A stretch of DNA of 64,000 nt, from contig JBEIEP010000001.1 of NCBI GenBank assembly GCA_040382935.1, positions 1 through 64,000 on the forward strand, read 5' to 3'. Positions within the stretch are counted from its first letter, which is position 1. Each line of letters begins with the position of its first letter. The position numbers and the translations under genes were made by a program. Of this stretch, positions 1 through 9,348 are shown one piece after another. Under the pieces are notes generated by a model. The model worked only from the letters and a program-made list of their open reading frames with translations, had not been told where the DNA came from and made no database searches. The stretch is from JALQUL01 sp040382935 (GTDB lineage: Bacteria > Pseudomonadota > Gammaproteobacteria > Burkholderiales > Burkholderiaceae_C).

Positions 1-123
1 AGGGGGCAAAAACACCCCAAAAACAGGCCCAATTGCCCCAAAATCGTGCATCGGTTCCAACATCTGAACATTTACGATTCAGCCCTCGCTTTGGCGGGGG
101 TTATTCAGACCATCCTTAATTAA

Positions 124-275
124 GGATCCTCTGCAAACCATGCCCGATCTGAGGCCCCGATAATGGCACCCCACTGCGTTGGCTTTTTGGCTAATGCCGC
201 CCGGTATGAGCTGCAAAATCCGCCTTGTGGTGCATTAATTCTCGTGACTCATATCTGCACAGCGAGTTTTGCAGA
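124..275. repeat. decayed copy of the 163-bp inverted-repeat (MITE-like) element
   Basis: This stretch aligns with the reverse complement of the intact element at 56377-56539. Shared landmarks in order are CCTCTGCAAA, GATCTGAGGCCCCGATAATG, GCCCGGTATGAGCTGCAAAA, CTCATATCTGCACAGCGAG and a final TTTTGCAGA. The outer ends are degraded (GGATCCTCTGC instead of GGGAACCTCTGC on the left; GCAGAAACTC on the right), and I see no target duplication. It carries no coding capacity. The rest of 1-309 contains no convincing gene. A short GC-rich stem lies at about 83-103 without a proper T-tail. Confidence 0.8.
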
Positions 276-309
276 AACTCATCAAATGGGTAACGATATA
301 TATTCATAT

Positions 310-648
310 TTATATATTTTTTAGTGCATTCAATAAAAATATCGCAATCACCGAAAAAAATATAAAAAAATCAAAAATCATACAAAATAATATCAACTCA
401 AAACTACTTGTTTGATTGAGATTTTGTGATGAATGCATATGATAACCTTCACCACCACTAAGAAGTTTTTTGTACAATTCCACTCCAAAACCTTCAATAA
501 AGACAAAGCAGCACAAAAGAATTGCAAAATATGTAAGATCCCCATTTGAAATTACTTGAATCAATACACAAAAAATACCGAGAAGCAACACAATCCAGTC
601 AAATCTCAAACGCACTTCAATTAATTTTTTGGATTTGTTGTTTTTCAT
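310..648 (-). CDS. hypothetical small membrane protein, AT-rich
   Basis: This is a 112-residue ORF that I do not recognise. It starts with a basic stretch (MKNNKSKKL) and has hydrophobic segments at about residues 19-34, 38-56 and 84-108, so two or three membrane spans are likely. Its DNA is much more AT-rich than every neighbour and uses AT-ending codons, which suggests recent acquisition. It lies directly beside the decayed inverted-repeat element at 124-275. No domain or partner gene gives a function. The ORF could also be a remnant of a longer gene. Confidence 0.45.
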   Translation of the reverse strand: MKNNKSKKLIEVRLRFDWIVLLLGIFCVLIQVISNGDLTYFAILLCCFVFIEGFGVELYKKLLSGGEGYHMHSSQNLNQTSSFELILFCMIFDFFIFFSVIAIFLLNALKNI

Positions 649-760
649 TTGTCACAAATAATCACGCAAAGAAGCCGTTGACAATCGTTCAAAAAAAGCG
701 AATCTCTCGGGGGCATTGCAAAATGCCTATGAAGCCGTGACACTCCCGCCTTGGCCGTCT

Positions 761-3700
761 CTAAACCAGCACCCGCTCAATTCCCCCCTGGTTGGCCAGT
801 GCCACATAGTTGGGCATCCAGTCTTTGCCCAGCAGTTGGTTGGCCATTTCCACCACGATGTAGTCGGCCTCTAGCAAGCCGTTGCTCAGGTCGTCGCCAA
901 AGCGTGACAGGCCTTGCAGGCAGGCCGGGCAGGAGGTGAGTATCTTGACGTCTTGGCTGGCATCTAGCAAGCCTTTTTCTCTTAGCGTGGCCTGGCCTTT
1001 GCGGATTTCTTCCTCTTTACGAAAGCGCACCTGGGTAGAAATGTCTGGGCGGTTCATGGCCAGGGTGCCCGCCTCGCCGCAGCAACGTTCTGACTTGACC
1101 ACTTGGGGGCCCATGAGTGCCGTGACGGTTTTCATGGGGTCTTGCAACTTCATGGGAGTGTGACAGGGGTCGTGGTACAGGTAGGCGCCCTTGCCCTGTA
1201 GGGTGATGCCTTTTTCGAGCAAAAATTCGTGGATGTCAATAATGCGGCAGCCCGGAAAAATCTTGTCAAACTCGTAGTGCTGGAGCTGGTCGTAGCAGGT
1301 GCCGCAACTGACCACCACGGTTTTGATGTCCAGGTAGTTCAGCGTATTGGCCACGCGGTGGAACAACACCCGATTGTCGGTGATGAGTTTTTCAGCCTTG
1401 TCAAACTGCCCTGCACTGCGCTGGGGGTAGCCGCAGCACAGGTAACCCGGCGGCAGTACGGTTTGCACGCCTGCGTGCCATAGCATGGCCTGCGTGGCAA
1501 GTCCGACTTGCGAGAACAGCCGTTCTGAGCCGCACCCTGGAAAGTAAAACACGGCCTCGGTGTCGGCGTTGGTGGTGTTGGGGTTACGAATCACCGGCAC
1601 ATAGTTTTTGTCTTCAATGTCTAACAGCGCCCGAGCCGTCTTTTTGGGCAAACCACCTGGCAATTTCTTGTTGATAAAGTGAATGACCTGCTCTTTGAGA
1701 GGGGCTGCTCCTACGGTAGACGGGGGGCGTCGCGTCTGGGTACGGGCCAGCAGTTTGAACACATCGTGCCCAAGGCGCTGCACGCGCATGCCCACGCCCA
1801 CCATGGCCATGCGTGCCAATTTGATGGACTCGGGCCGCGTGGCGTTGAGCATGAGCATGGCGGCGCTGCCCATAGGTCTAAAGGATTTTTGTCCCATTTT
1901 GCGCAACAAGTTACGCATCGCCATGGTCACATCACCAAAATCAATGTTCACCGGGCAGGGGCTTTCGCACTTGTGGCATACCGTGCAGTGGTCGGCCACG
2001 TCTTCAAAGGCCTCCCAGTGGCGTACGCTAATGCCGCGGCGGGTTTGTTCCTCGTACAAAAAGGCCTCAATTAGCAAGGAGGTGGCCAAGATTTTGTTGC
2101 GCGGGCTGTACAGCAGGTTGGCACGCGGCACATGGGTGGCACACACGGGTTTGCACTTGCCGCAGCGCAGGCAATCTTTCACGCTATCAGCGATTGCGCC
2201 AATGTCACTTTGTTGCATGATGAGCGACTCATGGCCCATCAGGCCAAAACTGGGCGTGTAGGCGTGGCTCAAATCAGAATTCAAGGTTTGCGCGAACGGC
2301 GCGCGCACCAACTTCCCGCGGTTGAAGTAGCCCTTGGGATCTACCTTTTGCTTGTACTGGGCAAAAGGTGCCAACTCCGCATCGCTTAAGAAGGCCAGCT
2401 TGGTAATGCCAATGCCGTGCTCACCCGAAATAACACCGCCCAGCGACCTGGCCAGCGCCATGATACGCACCACCGCCGCATGGGCGGTTTGCAGCATTTC
2501 GTAGTTGTCGCTGTTAACCGGAATATTGGTATGCACATTGCCATCGCCCGCGTGCATATGCAGTGCCACCCACACCCGGCCCTTGAGCACCTGCTGGTGC
2601 AAGTCCTCACAGGCGCTCACAATGGGGGCAAACACCTCGCCCGCAAAAATAGCCCGCAAGGGCGCGCGCAACTGGGTTTTCCAACTCGCACGCAGGGTGT
2701 AGTTTTGCAAGTCCTCAAAGCGTGCGTTGACCTGGTCCAGCCACTGCTGCCATTGTTTGCGCACCTCGGCAATCAGTCGCGTGGCCTCACGCACCCGTTC
2801 GTCCAACATGGGGGCGTCGTCCTGCGCGTCTAAGTCTTCCAAGCTGCCCAAGGGCAGATGACCCTTGTTCAAAAAAGCCAACAGCGCATCGGCTAGCTTG
2901 ACCTTGTTTTGCAAACTCAGTTCAATGTTGATGCGCTCTATACCGTCGGTGTATTCGGCCATGCGCTCTAAGGGAATGACCACGTCCTCATTGATTTTGA
3001 AGGCGTTGGTGTGCTTGGAGATGGCCGCGGTGCGTTTGCGGTCCAGCCAAAACTTTTTGCGTGCCTCGGGGCTGATGGCCACAAAACCCTCACCACTGCG
3101 CGAGTTGGCAATGCGCACGACCTCGCTGGTCACCCGTGCCACCTCATTGGCATCATCGCCACATATATCGCCAAACAACACCATTTTTGGCAGTGCGCTA
3201 CCGCCCATCACAGACATGGCCCGTTTGGACTTGGTCGCGTAGCCGACGGCCTTGAGGTAACGGTGGTCTAAGTGTTCCAAGCCAGCCAACAAGACGCCGC
3301 TGGTTTTTTGTTCCGCGAACAGCTTGTTTTTGATCTCGACAATGCTGGGCACCGCCTCTTTGGCGCTGCCAAAAAACTCCAGGCACACGGTGCGGGTATG
3401 TGCAGGTAGGCGGTGCAATACCCAGCGCGCGCTGGTGATCAGGCCATCGCACCCTTCTTTTTGAACGCCGGGCAAGCCGCTTAAAAACTTGTCGGTCACA
3501 TCTTTGCCCAAGCCTTCTTTGCGAAACGTGTGCCCGGGGATGGTAAGGGTTTCGGTGCGCACCGGGGTTTTGCCGTCTGCCTCAAAAGTAGCCAGTAAAA
3601 AAGTGGCCACGGGCGCATCATGAATCTTGCCCATGTTGTGGTCCTGGCGCGTTACCTCCAGCCATTGACCCTCCGGCGTTACCATGCGCCAGCTCACCAA

Positions 3701-4657
3701 ATTGTCTAGCGCCGTGCCCCACAGCACCGCCTTTTTGCCCCCGGCGTTCATGGCAATGTTTCCGCCAATGCAGGACGCGTCGGCCGACGTTGGGTCTACC
3801 GCAAAGACCAATCCAGCACGCTCTGCCGCATCGGCCACACACTGGGTGACCACGCCCGCTTCTGTCCATAGCGTGGGGATGGGTTTGTCATGGCCTGGCA
3901 AAGCCACCCATTGCACCTCTGACAAGGCTTCTAGCTTTTCGGTATTGATGACCGCGCTCTTCCATGTCAAAGGCACCGCACCGCCGGTATAGCCGGTTCC
4001 GCCGCCACGTGGCACTATGGTCAAATCCAGATCGGTACAGGCTTTGACTAGGGCCGCCATTTCTTTTTCGCTGTCAGGGGTGAGCACCACAAATGGCACT
4101 TCAACACGCCAGTCGGTGGCGTCGGTCACATGGGCCACACGGCTCAGTCCGTCGAACTTGATGTTGTCGGCCCGCGTGATGCGCGTAAGCCGCCGCGTCG
4201 CGGTTTTGCGCAGAGCCGCCACCTCGGTAAACGAGCGGTCAAAGGCAGCCACTGCCTGCTGCGCCATGTTTATCAGCTGTGCAACTCTTTCATCGCGTTG
4301 CTGGTCTTCATCGGGCGTGCGCCGCTTTTGCATTTCTGCCAAGCGATGGCCGAGCGCGTCGACCAACATTTTTCGACGCTTGGGGTTGTCCAGCAAGTCG
4401 TCTTGTAAATAGGGGTTGCGTTGCACCACCCAGATATCACCCAGTACCTCATAAAGCATACGTGCTGAGCGGCCGGTTCGCCTTTCGGCGCGTAACTGGT
4501 TGAGCAACTCCCAACCGCCATCCCCCAATAGGCGTCGCACAATTTCTTGGTCAGACAAGGAGGTGTAGTTGTACGGAATCTCACGGATGCGCTCGGTTGG
4601 CACCAAGGGCGCTACCGCCTCAAAAGGGATGGGATCGGGCCGAAAAGGAGCGTTCAT
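761..4657 (-). CDS. giant FAD-linked oxidase / Fe-S oxidoreductase (DUF3683, FAD_binding_4, 4Fe-4S, CCG domains)
   Basis: A 1298-residue multidomain flavoprotein related to D-lactate/glycolate dehydrogenases, with the iron-sulphur partner fused on. Residues 1-160 match the DUF3683-type N-terminus. A PCMH-type FAD domain follows (PRGGGTGYTGGAVPL near residue 215; SCIGGNIAMNAGGKKA near 295), then a FAD-oxidase C-terminal domain (HMHAGDGNVHTN, GEHGIGITK). Next come two 4Fe-4S motifs (CLRCGKCKPVC and CTVCHKCESPCP) and two cysteine-rich CCG modules (CCGYPQRSAGQ, CCGEAGTLAM). It probably oxidises a 2-hydroxy acid and passes electrons to a quinone or cytochrome at the membrane; the substrate cannot be read from sequence. 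The gene stands alone, with the next gene divergent. The ATG at 4657 gives the full DUF3683 start. Confidence 0.9.
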   Translation of the reverse strand: MNAPFRPDPIPFEAVAPLVPTERIREIPYNYTSLSDQEIVRRLLGDGGWELLNQLRAERRTGRSARMLYEVLGDIWVVQRNPYLQDDLLDNPKRRKMLVDALGHRLAEMQKRRTPDEDQQRDERVAQLINMAQQAVAAFDRSFTEVAALRKTATRRLTRITRADNIKFDGLSRVAHVTDATDWRVEVPFVVLTPDSEKEMAALVKACTDLDLTIVPRGGGTGYTGGAVPLTWKSAVINTEKLEALSEVQWVALPGHDKPIPTLWTEAGVVTQCVADAAERAGLVFAVDPTSADASCIGGNIAMNAGGKKAVLWGTALDNLVSWRMVTPEGQWLEVTRQDHNMGKIHDAPVATFLLATFEADGKTPVRTETLTIPGHTFRKEGLGKDVTDKFLSGLPGVQKEGCDGLITSARWVLHRLPAHTRTVCLEFFGSAKEAVPSIVEIKNKLFAEQKTSGVLLAGLEHLDHRYLKAVGYATKSKRAMSVMGGSALPKMVLFGDICGDDANEVARVTSEVVRIANSRSGEGFVAISPEARKKFWLDRKRTAAISKHTNAFKINEDVVIPLERMAEYTDGIERINIELSLQNKVKLADALLAFLNKGHLPLGSLEDLDAQDDAPMLDERVREATRLIAEVRKQWQQWLDQVNARFEDLQNYTLRASWKTQLRAPLRAIFAGEVFAPIVSACEDLHQQVLKGRVWVALHMHAGDGNVHTNIPVNSDNYEMLQTAHAAVVRIMALARSLGGVISGEHGIGITKLAFLSDAELAPFAQYKQKVDPKGYFNRGKLVRAPFAQTLNSDLSHAYTPSFGLMGHESLIMQQSDIGAIADSVKDCLRCGKCKPVCATHVPRANLLYSPRNKILATSLLIEAFLYEEQTRRGISVRHWEAFEDVADHCTVCHKCESPCPVNIDFGDVTMAMRNLLRKMGQKSFRPMGSAAMLMLNATRPESIKLARMAMVGVGMRVQRLGHDVFKLLARTQTRRPPSTVGAAPLKEQVIHFINKKLPGGLPKKTARALLDIEDKNYVPVIRNPNTTNADTEAVFYFPGCGSERLFSQVGLATQAMLWHAGVQTVLPPGYLCCGYPQRSAGQFDKAEKLITDNRVLFHRVANTLNYLDIKTVVVSCGTCYDQLQHYEFDKIFPGCRIIDIHEFLLEKGITLQGKGAYLYHDPCHTPMKLQDPMKTVTALMGPQVVKSERCCGEAGTLAMNRPDISTQVRFRKEEEIRKGQATLREKGLLDASQDVKILTSCPACLQGLSRFGDDLSNGLLEADYIVVEMANQLLGKDWMPNYVALANQGGIERVLV

Positions 4658-4784
4658 AGGGCAAAAGCGACTGTAAATTGCTTATTTGTGTCAAAAATGA
4701 CAGGAAAGCGATATTACCGCAGTGCAACATAACCCTATCGTCAGCATGCCGAGTCCACGGCACAAATAGCGGCAAAATAGATGC

Positions 4785-5564
4785 ATGAATTCCCATCTCA
4801 ACACGCCAACCGCTGCCGTCAACCGACGCCCTTGGCCCTACCCTTTTTGGGTGGCCCATCGAGGTGCGGGGCGCCTTGCGCCTGAAAACACTTTGGCAGC
4901 GTTTAGAGTCGGTGCGGGCTATGGCTACCGCATGTTTGAGTGCGACGTGAAACTAAGCCAGGACGAATTGGCCTTTTTATTGCACGACGACACCCTTGAG
5001 CGAACCACCAACGGCAGCGGCTTGGGCGGCGCGTGGAGTCTGGCACAGTTGTGTGCACTGGATGCAGGCGGCTGGCACTCCCCGATCTACGCAGGCGAGT
5101 CGCCACCCACCTTGGGCCAGATCGCCCAGTTTTGTATTGCCAACCACTTGGCGCTTAACATTGAACTCAAGCCATCACCCGACCTGGGCTATAGAACCGG
5201 GCAAAAAGTGGCCGACGAAGCCGCGCAACTGTGGCGCAACCAAGCCGTGCCGCCACTGTTAACCTCGTTTGACCCAAAGGCACTAGAAGGTGCCATGGCT
5301 GCCCAGAGCGCACTGCCCCGTGGCTTGTTGATAGAAACGATTGAAGGTGACTACCTTGACGTTGCCACACGCCTTGAATGCGTGGCGACGGTATGTGACC
5401 ACACAGCCCTGACACCCGAGGCGGTGCGTGCCATTCAAGCCCGTGGTATGAAAGCCCTGTGTTACACCGCCAACGAAGCCAGCGACGTGGCTCGCTTACT
5501 GGCCATGGGCATAGACGGCATCATTACCGACCGGCTAGACCGATTTGCACCGGCCAGCCGCTAA
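4785..5564 (+). CDS. ugpQ: glycerophosphodiester phosphodiesterase
   Basis: A 259-residue cytoplasmic GDPD-family enzyme that hydrolyses glycerophosphodiesters to glycerol-3-phosphate and an alcohol. Family signatures are visible: AHRGAGRLAPENTLAAF near residues 24-40 (catalytic HR and the E-N pair), ECDVKLSQD near 47-55, LLHDDTLERTTNG near 66-78, and a C-terminal DGIITDRLDRF. No signal peptide is present, so it is the UgpQ-like cytoplasmic type rather than periplasmic GlpQ. Start: ATG at 4785; the overlapping ATG at 4781 is out of frame. It is divergent from the large oxidase, with a 127-bp intergenic region. Confidence 0.88.
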   Translation: MNSHLNTPTAAVNRRPWPYPFWVAHRGAGRLAPENTLAAFRVGAGYGYRMFECDVKLSQDELAFLLHDDTLERTTNGSGLGGAWSLAQLCALDAGGWHSPIYAGESPPTLGQIAQFCIANHLALNIELKPSPDLGYRTGQKVADEAAQLWRNQAVPPLLTSFDPKALEGAMAAQSALPRGLLIETIEGDYLDVATRLECVATVCDHTALTPEAVRAIQARGMKALCYTANEASDVARLLAMGIDGIITDRLDRFAPASR

Positions 5565-5578
5565 AGGGCCAGGGAGGC

Positions 5579-5857
5579 TCAACGCCCGCTAAACCACCAT
5601 TGGCTACAGCCAACCGCAGCTACCAATAACAGGTAAGTGGCCATTTTTCCGTCATTGCCCAATACCAACAGGCCTATGGTGAGCGCCGCTACGCCCACCA
5701 AAAAGTTGCGCACAACAGGCCGGTACCAAGGTGTTTCAACACGGGTCACCAAACGACTGAACAAGGGCAGGCGCAGCAAAACTGCCAGCACCAACGCTAG
5801 CGATAGCGCGGGCAACACAAAATTAAACAGGTGGTTGATAAAGTCAAATAGTCCCAT
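5579..5857 (-). CDS. small two-to-three-span membrane protein
   Basis: A 92-residue hydrophobic protein, start ATG 5857 (MGLFDFINHL). The frame stays open further upstream, but that extension overlaps hemA on the other strand and looks non-coding. Hydrophobic segments lie near residues 10-30, 50-67 and 72-88, with the basic loop RLVTRVETPWYRPVVRN between the first two. Small proteins of this kind often lie divergent to hemA in Burkholderiales, but I assign no function. It is convergent with ugpQ (14 bp apart) and its start is 30 bp from the hemA start. Confidence 0.65.
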   Translation of the reverse strand: MGLFDFINHLFNFVLPALSLALVLAVLLRLPLFSRLVTRVETPWYRPVVRNFLVGVAALTIGLLVLGNDGKMATYLLLVAAVGCSQWWFSGR

Positions 5858-5872
5858 AACAGGGGGTGATTT

Positions 5873-5878
5873 TATAAT
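5873..5878 (+). promoter_or_regulatory. candidate -10 box of hemA
   Basis: A perfect TATAAT lies 9 bp upstream of the hemA ATG. No good -35 box sits at normal spacing (the nearest TTGATA is 31 bp away). If this box is used, the hemA mRNA would have almost no 5' leader. Confidence 0.4.
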
Positions 5879-5887
5879 CGCTCCACT

Positions 5888-7168
5888 ATGACCGTCTGGA
5901 CCCTGGGTATCAACCATCAAACGGCGCCGCTGGATGTGCGCGGGCGCATGGCTTTTGGGGTGGATCAAATCGGCCCTTTGGTGGGCGTGCTCAAAGAAAA
6001 ACTCACCAGCGCAACCCGGATAGGGGCCCAGCCCGTAGAGGCCGCTTTGGTGTCCACCTGCAACCGTACCGAGATCTATGCCGCCGCCGAACAACCCGCT
6101 TTTGATGCCGCATTGCATTGGCTGGCCGACCATGGGGGGCTAACGGCCAATGACTTGTCTCGCCACACCTATGCATTGACGGGTGACCAGGCCGCCCGCC
6201 ATGTCTTTCGGGTGGCCAGTGGCCTAGACAGCATGGTGCTGGGTGAGCCGCAAATTTTGGGGCAAATGAAAGAAGCCGTGAGAGCTGCCTCACAGGCAGG
6301 TGCACTGGGCACCGACCTCAACCAATTGTTTCAGCGCAGTTTTTCAGTGGCCAAAGAGGTGCGAACCTCAACCCGCATTGGCGAGCAATCCATCAGCATG
6401 GCAGCGGCCACGGTGCGGCTGGCCAGCAACCTGTTTGAAGACCTGGCCGATATCCACGTGTTGTTTGTGGGCGCGGGCGAAATGATAGAACTGTCGGCCA
6501 CTCACTTTGCCGCCAAAACACCCAAGTCCATGGCTGTGGCCAACCGCAGCCTAGAAAAGGGCGAGCACCTAGCGGCGCGTTTTGGTGCCAGCAGTATGCG
6601 GCTGGCCGACCTGCCCCAGCGCCTGCACGAATTTGATGCGGTTATTAGTTGCACGGCCAGCACCTTGCCCTTGATCGGTTTGGGGGCGGTCGAACGGGCA
6701 CTTAAAAAACGCAAACACCGCCCCATGCTGATGGTGGATTTGGCAGTGCCGCGTGACATTGAACCCGAGGTCAAAGAACTCGACGACGTGTACCTTTACA
6801 CCGTCGACGACTTGGCCCGTGTGGTGCAAACCGGCCATGCCCACCGCCAGGCCGCGATGGCTGAGGCTGAAGTCATTATTGATGCCGGTGTACAAAGCTT
6901 TATGCACTGGCTGGACCAACGCGCCAACGTGCCCTTGATTCAACGCCTGCACCAGCAGGCCAACGAGTGGCAACAACTTGAAATCGAACGCGCCAAACGC
7001 TGCCTGGCCAAAGGCGGCAGCCCGGAAGAGGCGCTAGAAATGCTGGCCAAAGGATTGAGCCAAAAAATGTTGCATGGCGCATTTGCTGAACTGCATGGCC
7101 GCGCAGAACCCACCACCAGCACCCCAGGCGATACCATCGCCCGCTTGTTTTTGCGTAAAGAACGTTAG
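5888..7168 (+). CDS. hemA: glutamyl-tRNA reductase
   Basis: A 426-residue enzyme for the first step of C5 tetrapyrrole synthesis: NADPH-dependent reduction of glutamyl-tRNA to glutamate-1-semialdehyde. The N-terminus (WTLGINHQTAPLDVRGR) and the active-site segment STCNRTEIYAA near residues 56-66, with the catalytic Cys, are diagnostic. GLDSMVLGEPQILGQMKEA near 113-131 and the nucleotide-binding stretch VLFVGAGEMIEL near 190 follow, and a dimerisation domain closes the protein. It is the first gene of hemA-prfA-prmC, an arrangement conserved in many Burkholderiales. The gap to prfA is 123 bp and holds no visible terminator. Confidence 0.97.
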   Translation: MTVWTLGINHQTAPLDVRGRMAFGVDQIGPLVGVLKEKLTSATRIGAQPVEAALVSTCNRTEIYAAAEQPAFDAALHWLADHGGLTANDLSRHTYALTGDQAARHVFRVASGLDSMVLGEPQILGQMKEAVRAASQAGALGTDLNQLFQRSFSVAKEVRTSTRIGEQSISMAAATVRLASNLFEDLADIHVLFVGAGEMIELSATHFAAKTPKSMAVANRSLEKGEHLAARFGASSMRLADLPQRLHEFDAVISCTASTLPLIGLGAVERALKKRKHRPMLMVDLAVPRDIEPEVKELDDVYLYTVDDLARVVQTGHAHRQAAMAEAEVIIDAGVQSFMHWLDQRANVPLIQRLHQQANEWQQLEIERAKRCLAKGGSPEEALEMLAKGLSQKMLHGAFAELHGRAEPTTSTPGDTIARLFLRKER

Positions 7169-7291
7169 CGGCATCAACGCCCCTTTTTTCGTTACGCCGC
7201 GCAGCATCCGCACGCGACAGATCCGCTCCTAGCCTGCACCCCCTTATCGCCACCCACGGCACCCGCCAAGTGGCTCACCCCAAACTTCATC

Positions 7292-8380
7292 ATGAAAACA
7301 TTTTTACGCCAACAGTTAGAGCGCTACCCCATTCGTTTAGAGGAGCTCAACTTTTTCCTGCAACAGCAAGACATCGTCAACAACCGCGAACGCTTTTTAG
7401 ACCTTAGCCGAGAGCATTCTGAAGTGAGCGAAGTGGCCGAACTTTTCAACCGCTTTGTGCAAACAGAAAATGCGCTGGCAGAGACCCAAGCCCTGTTAGA
7501 CGACCCCGATATGCAGGACTTGGCCAAAGCTGAAATCCCCATTCTGCAGGCCCAACTCACCGAGCAAGAAGACGCCTTGCAACTGCTGCTCATCCCCAAA
7601 GACCCCGACGACGCACGCAACGCCTTTATTGAAATCCGCGCGGGAACGGGTGGCGACGAATCGGCCCTGTTTGCCGGTGACCTGTTGCGCATGTACCTGA
7701 AATACGCCGAACGCTGCGGATTCAGAACCGAGATCGTCAGCGAATCCTTTGGCGAGGTGGGGGGCTATAAAGAGGTGGTGATTCGTGTGATTGGCACCAA
7801 CGTGTACGGCAAACTGAAGTTTGAAAGCGGGGGCCACCGTGTGCAACGGGTGCCCGCCACCGAAACCCAAGGCCGCATCCACACCAGCGCCTGCACCGTG
7901 GCCGTACTGGCCGAACCCGATGAAGCCGTGGCCATCACCATTAACCCGGCCGACCTGCGCATAGACACCTACCGCGCCAGCGGCGCGGGTGGCCAGCACA
8001 TCAACAAAACCGACTCGGCCGTGCGTGTCACCCACCTGCCCACCGGCATCGTGGCCGAATGCCAAGATGACCGCTCCCAGCACCGCAACAAGGCCAAGGC
8101 GCTGCAAGTGCTGCAAGCACGTATCAACGAAAAAGACCGCTCCGAACGCGCCGCCAAAGACGCCGCCCTGCGCAAAGGCCTGGTGGGCAGCGGCGACCGC
8201 TCCGACCGCATTCGCACCTACAACTTCCCCCAGGGGCGGCTCACCGATCACCGCATCAACCTAACGCTCTACAAACTCACCTTTATCATGCTGGGCGATT
8301 TGGATGAAGTGGTAGACGGCCTGCTTCTGGCGCGCAAAGCCGAGCAAATGGCCGATCTTGAGGCGGCAGGTGCTCGTTAA
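7292..8380 (+). CDS. prfA: peptide chain release factor 1
   Basis: A 362-residue class I release factor that recognises UAA and UAG in the ribosomal A site and triggers peptide release. The GGQ motif is present in RASGAGGQHINKTDSAVR near residues 228-245, preceded by the conserved FIEIRAGTGGDESALFAGDL near 109. The conserved segment HRVQRVPATETQGRIHTSA is also present. Length matches the family (about 360). The PrmC methyltransferase that modifies the Gln of GGQ is encoded 21 bp downstream. Confidence 0.97.
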   Translation: MKTFLRQQLERYPIRLEELNFFLQQQDIVNNRERFLDLSREHSEVSEVAELFNRFVQTENALAETQALLDDPDMQDLAKAEIPILQAQLTEQEDALQLLLIPKDPDDARNAFIEIRAGTGGDESALFAGDLLRMYLKYAERCGFRTEIVSESFGEVGGYKEVVIRVIGTNVYGKLKFESGGHRVQRVPATETQGRIHTSACTVAVLAEPDEAVAITINPADLRIDTYRASGAGGQHINKTDSAVRVTHLPTGIVAECQDDRSQHRNKAKALQVLQARINEKDRSERAAKDAALRKGLVGSGDRSDRIRTYNFPQGRLTDHRINLTLYKLTFIMLGDLDEVVDGLLLARKAEQMADLEAAGAR

Positions 8381-8401
8381 CGGCTACTAAGCGCACCCCC
8401 C

Positions 8402-9253
8402 ATGAACCTGGTTCAGGCACTGGCCCACGCCCACACCCTGGGCCTTGCACGCTTAGACGCCCAATTGCTGCTGCTGCACACCCTGGGCCAAGCCCACAAC
8501 CGCGCTTGGCTGCTGGCCCACGACACAGACCCCCTGCCCCCCGCCCAAAATGAGGCCTTTTTTGCCCTGTGCCAACGCCGCGCCCAAGGCCAACCCCTGG
8601 CCTACCTGACCGGTGAAAAAGAGTTCTTTGGCCTGAGCCTGCAAATCACCCCCGCCGTGCTGGTGCCCCGCCCCGACACCGAGGCCTTGGTGGAGTGGGC
8701 ACTGGCCTGCGGCGACACCCTGCAAAGCGCCAAGCCCGCAGAGCACCCCCTGCGTGTGATCGATTTAGGCACCGGCAGCGGTGCCATTGCCCTGGCCCTT
8801 AAAGCCTCTAGGCCCCACTGGCACATCAGCGGCCTGGACGCCAGCCCAGAAGCCTTGGCCGTGGCCCAAAACAACGGCCACCGCCTGGGATTGGCCGTGG
8901 CGTGGTTGCAAGGCAACTGGCTGGCTGACCTCTGCAACGCCCCACCAGACCGCTTTGACCTCATCGTCTCCAACCCCCCCTACATCGCCCCCGGCGACCC
9001 CCACCTGGCCGCCCTGCACGCCGAACCCATCACGGCCTTAGTCGCCCCCGCACAAGGCCTAGCCGACATAAGCACCATCATCCAACAAGCGCCAGAGCAC
9101 CTAACCCCCGGTGGCTACCTGCTCATGGAACACGGACACGACCAAGCCGATGCCGTGCAGGCGTTGATGCACGAACAAGGGTGGGGGGAAGTTTCAAGCC
9201 GGTGCGATTTGGCGGGGGTTAGGCGGTGTACGGGGGGACGGTGGCCCCGCTAG
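8402..9253 (+). CDS. prmC: peptide chain release factor N5-glutamine methyltransferase
   Basis: A 283-residue AdoMet-dependent enzyme that methylates the GGQ glutamine of release factors 1 and 2. It has the helical N-terminal substrate-binding domain, the segment YLTGEKEFFGL near residue 75, the AdoMet loop VIDLGTGSGAIALAL near 120 and the catalytic NPPY motif (LIVSNPPYIAP) near 190. It ends the hemA-prfA-prmC cluster. In relatives grxD usually follows; here grxD is about 16.8 kb away at 26021, beyond the island with the toxin-antitoxin, chromate and CRISPR genes. Confidence 0.95.
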   Translation: MNLVQALAHAHTLGLARLDAQLLLLHTLGQAHNRAWLLAHDTDPLPPAQNEAFFALCQRRAQGQPLAYLTGEKEFFGLSLQITPAVLVPRPDTEALVEWALACGDTLQSAKPAEHPLRVIDLGTGSGAIALALKASRPHWHISGLDASPEALAVAQNNGHRLGLAVAWLQGNWLADLCNAPPDRFDLIVSNPPYIAPGDPHLAALHAEPITALVAPAQGLADISTIIQQAPEHLTPGGYLLMEHGHDQADAVQALMHEQGWGEVSSRCDLAGVRRCTGGRWPR

Positions 9254-9289
9254 CAAAAGTATTTGGAAATTCGCTTGCCCAATACGCAT

Positions 9290-9329
9290 TTGTAATACAA
9301 TAAATAAATCGCAATTTGAAATACAAATT
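9290..9329. promoter_or_regulatory. palindromes upstream of the toxin-antitoxin pair (candidate operator)
   Basis: Two AT-rich inverted repeats lie 20-60 bp upstream of the antitoxin start: TTGTA-a-TACAA at 9290-9300 and AATTTG-aaata-CAAATT at 9313-9329. Related half-sites (TTTGTA/TACAAA) recur between them. Ribbon-helix-helix antitoxins normally repress their own promoter through such sites, so this is a likely autoregulatory operator (inference). Confidence 0.5.
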
Positions 9330-9348
9330 TGAATCACAAGGACTAACC

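Noticed and set aside
83..103. GC-rich stem CCCTCGC-tttg-GCGGGGG
   Set aside because: Not followed by a T-run on either strand.
712..727. Inverted repeat GGCATT-gcaa-AATGCC after the large oxidase gene
   Set aside because: Short stem and the T-run is too far downstream for a convincing terminator.
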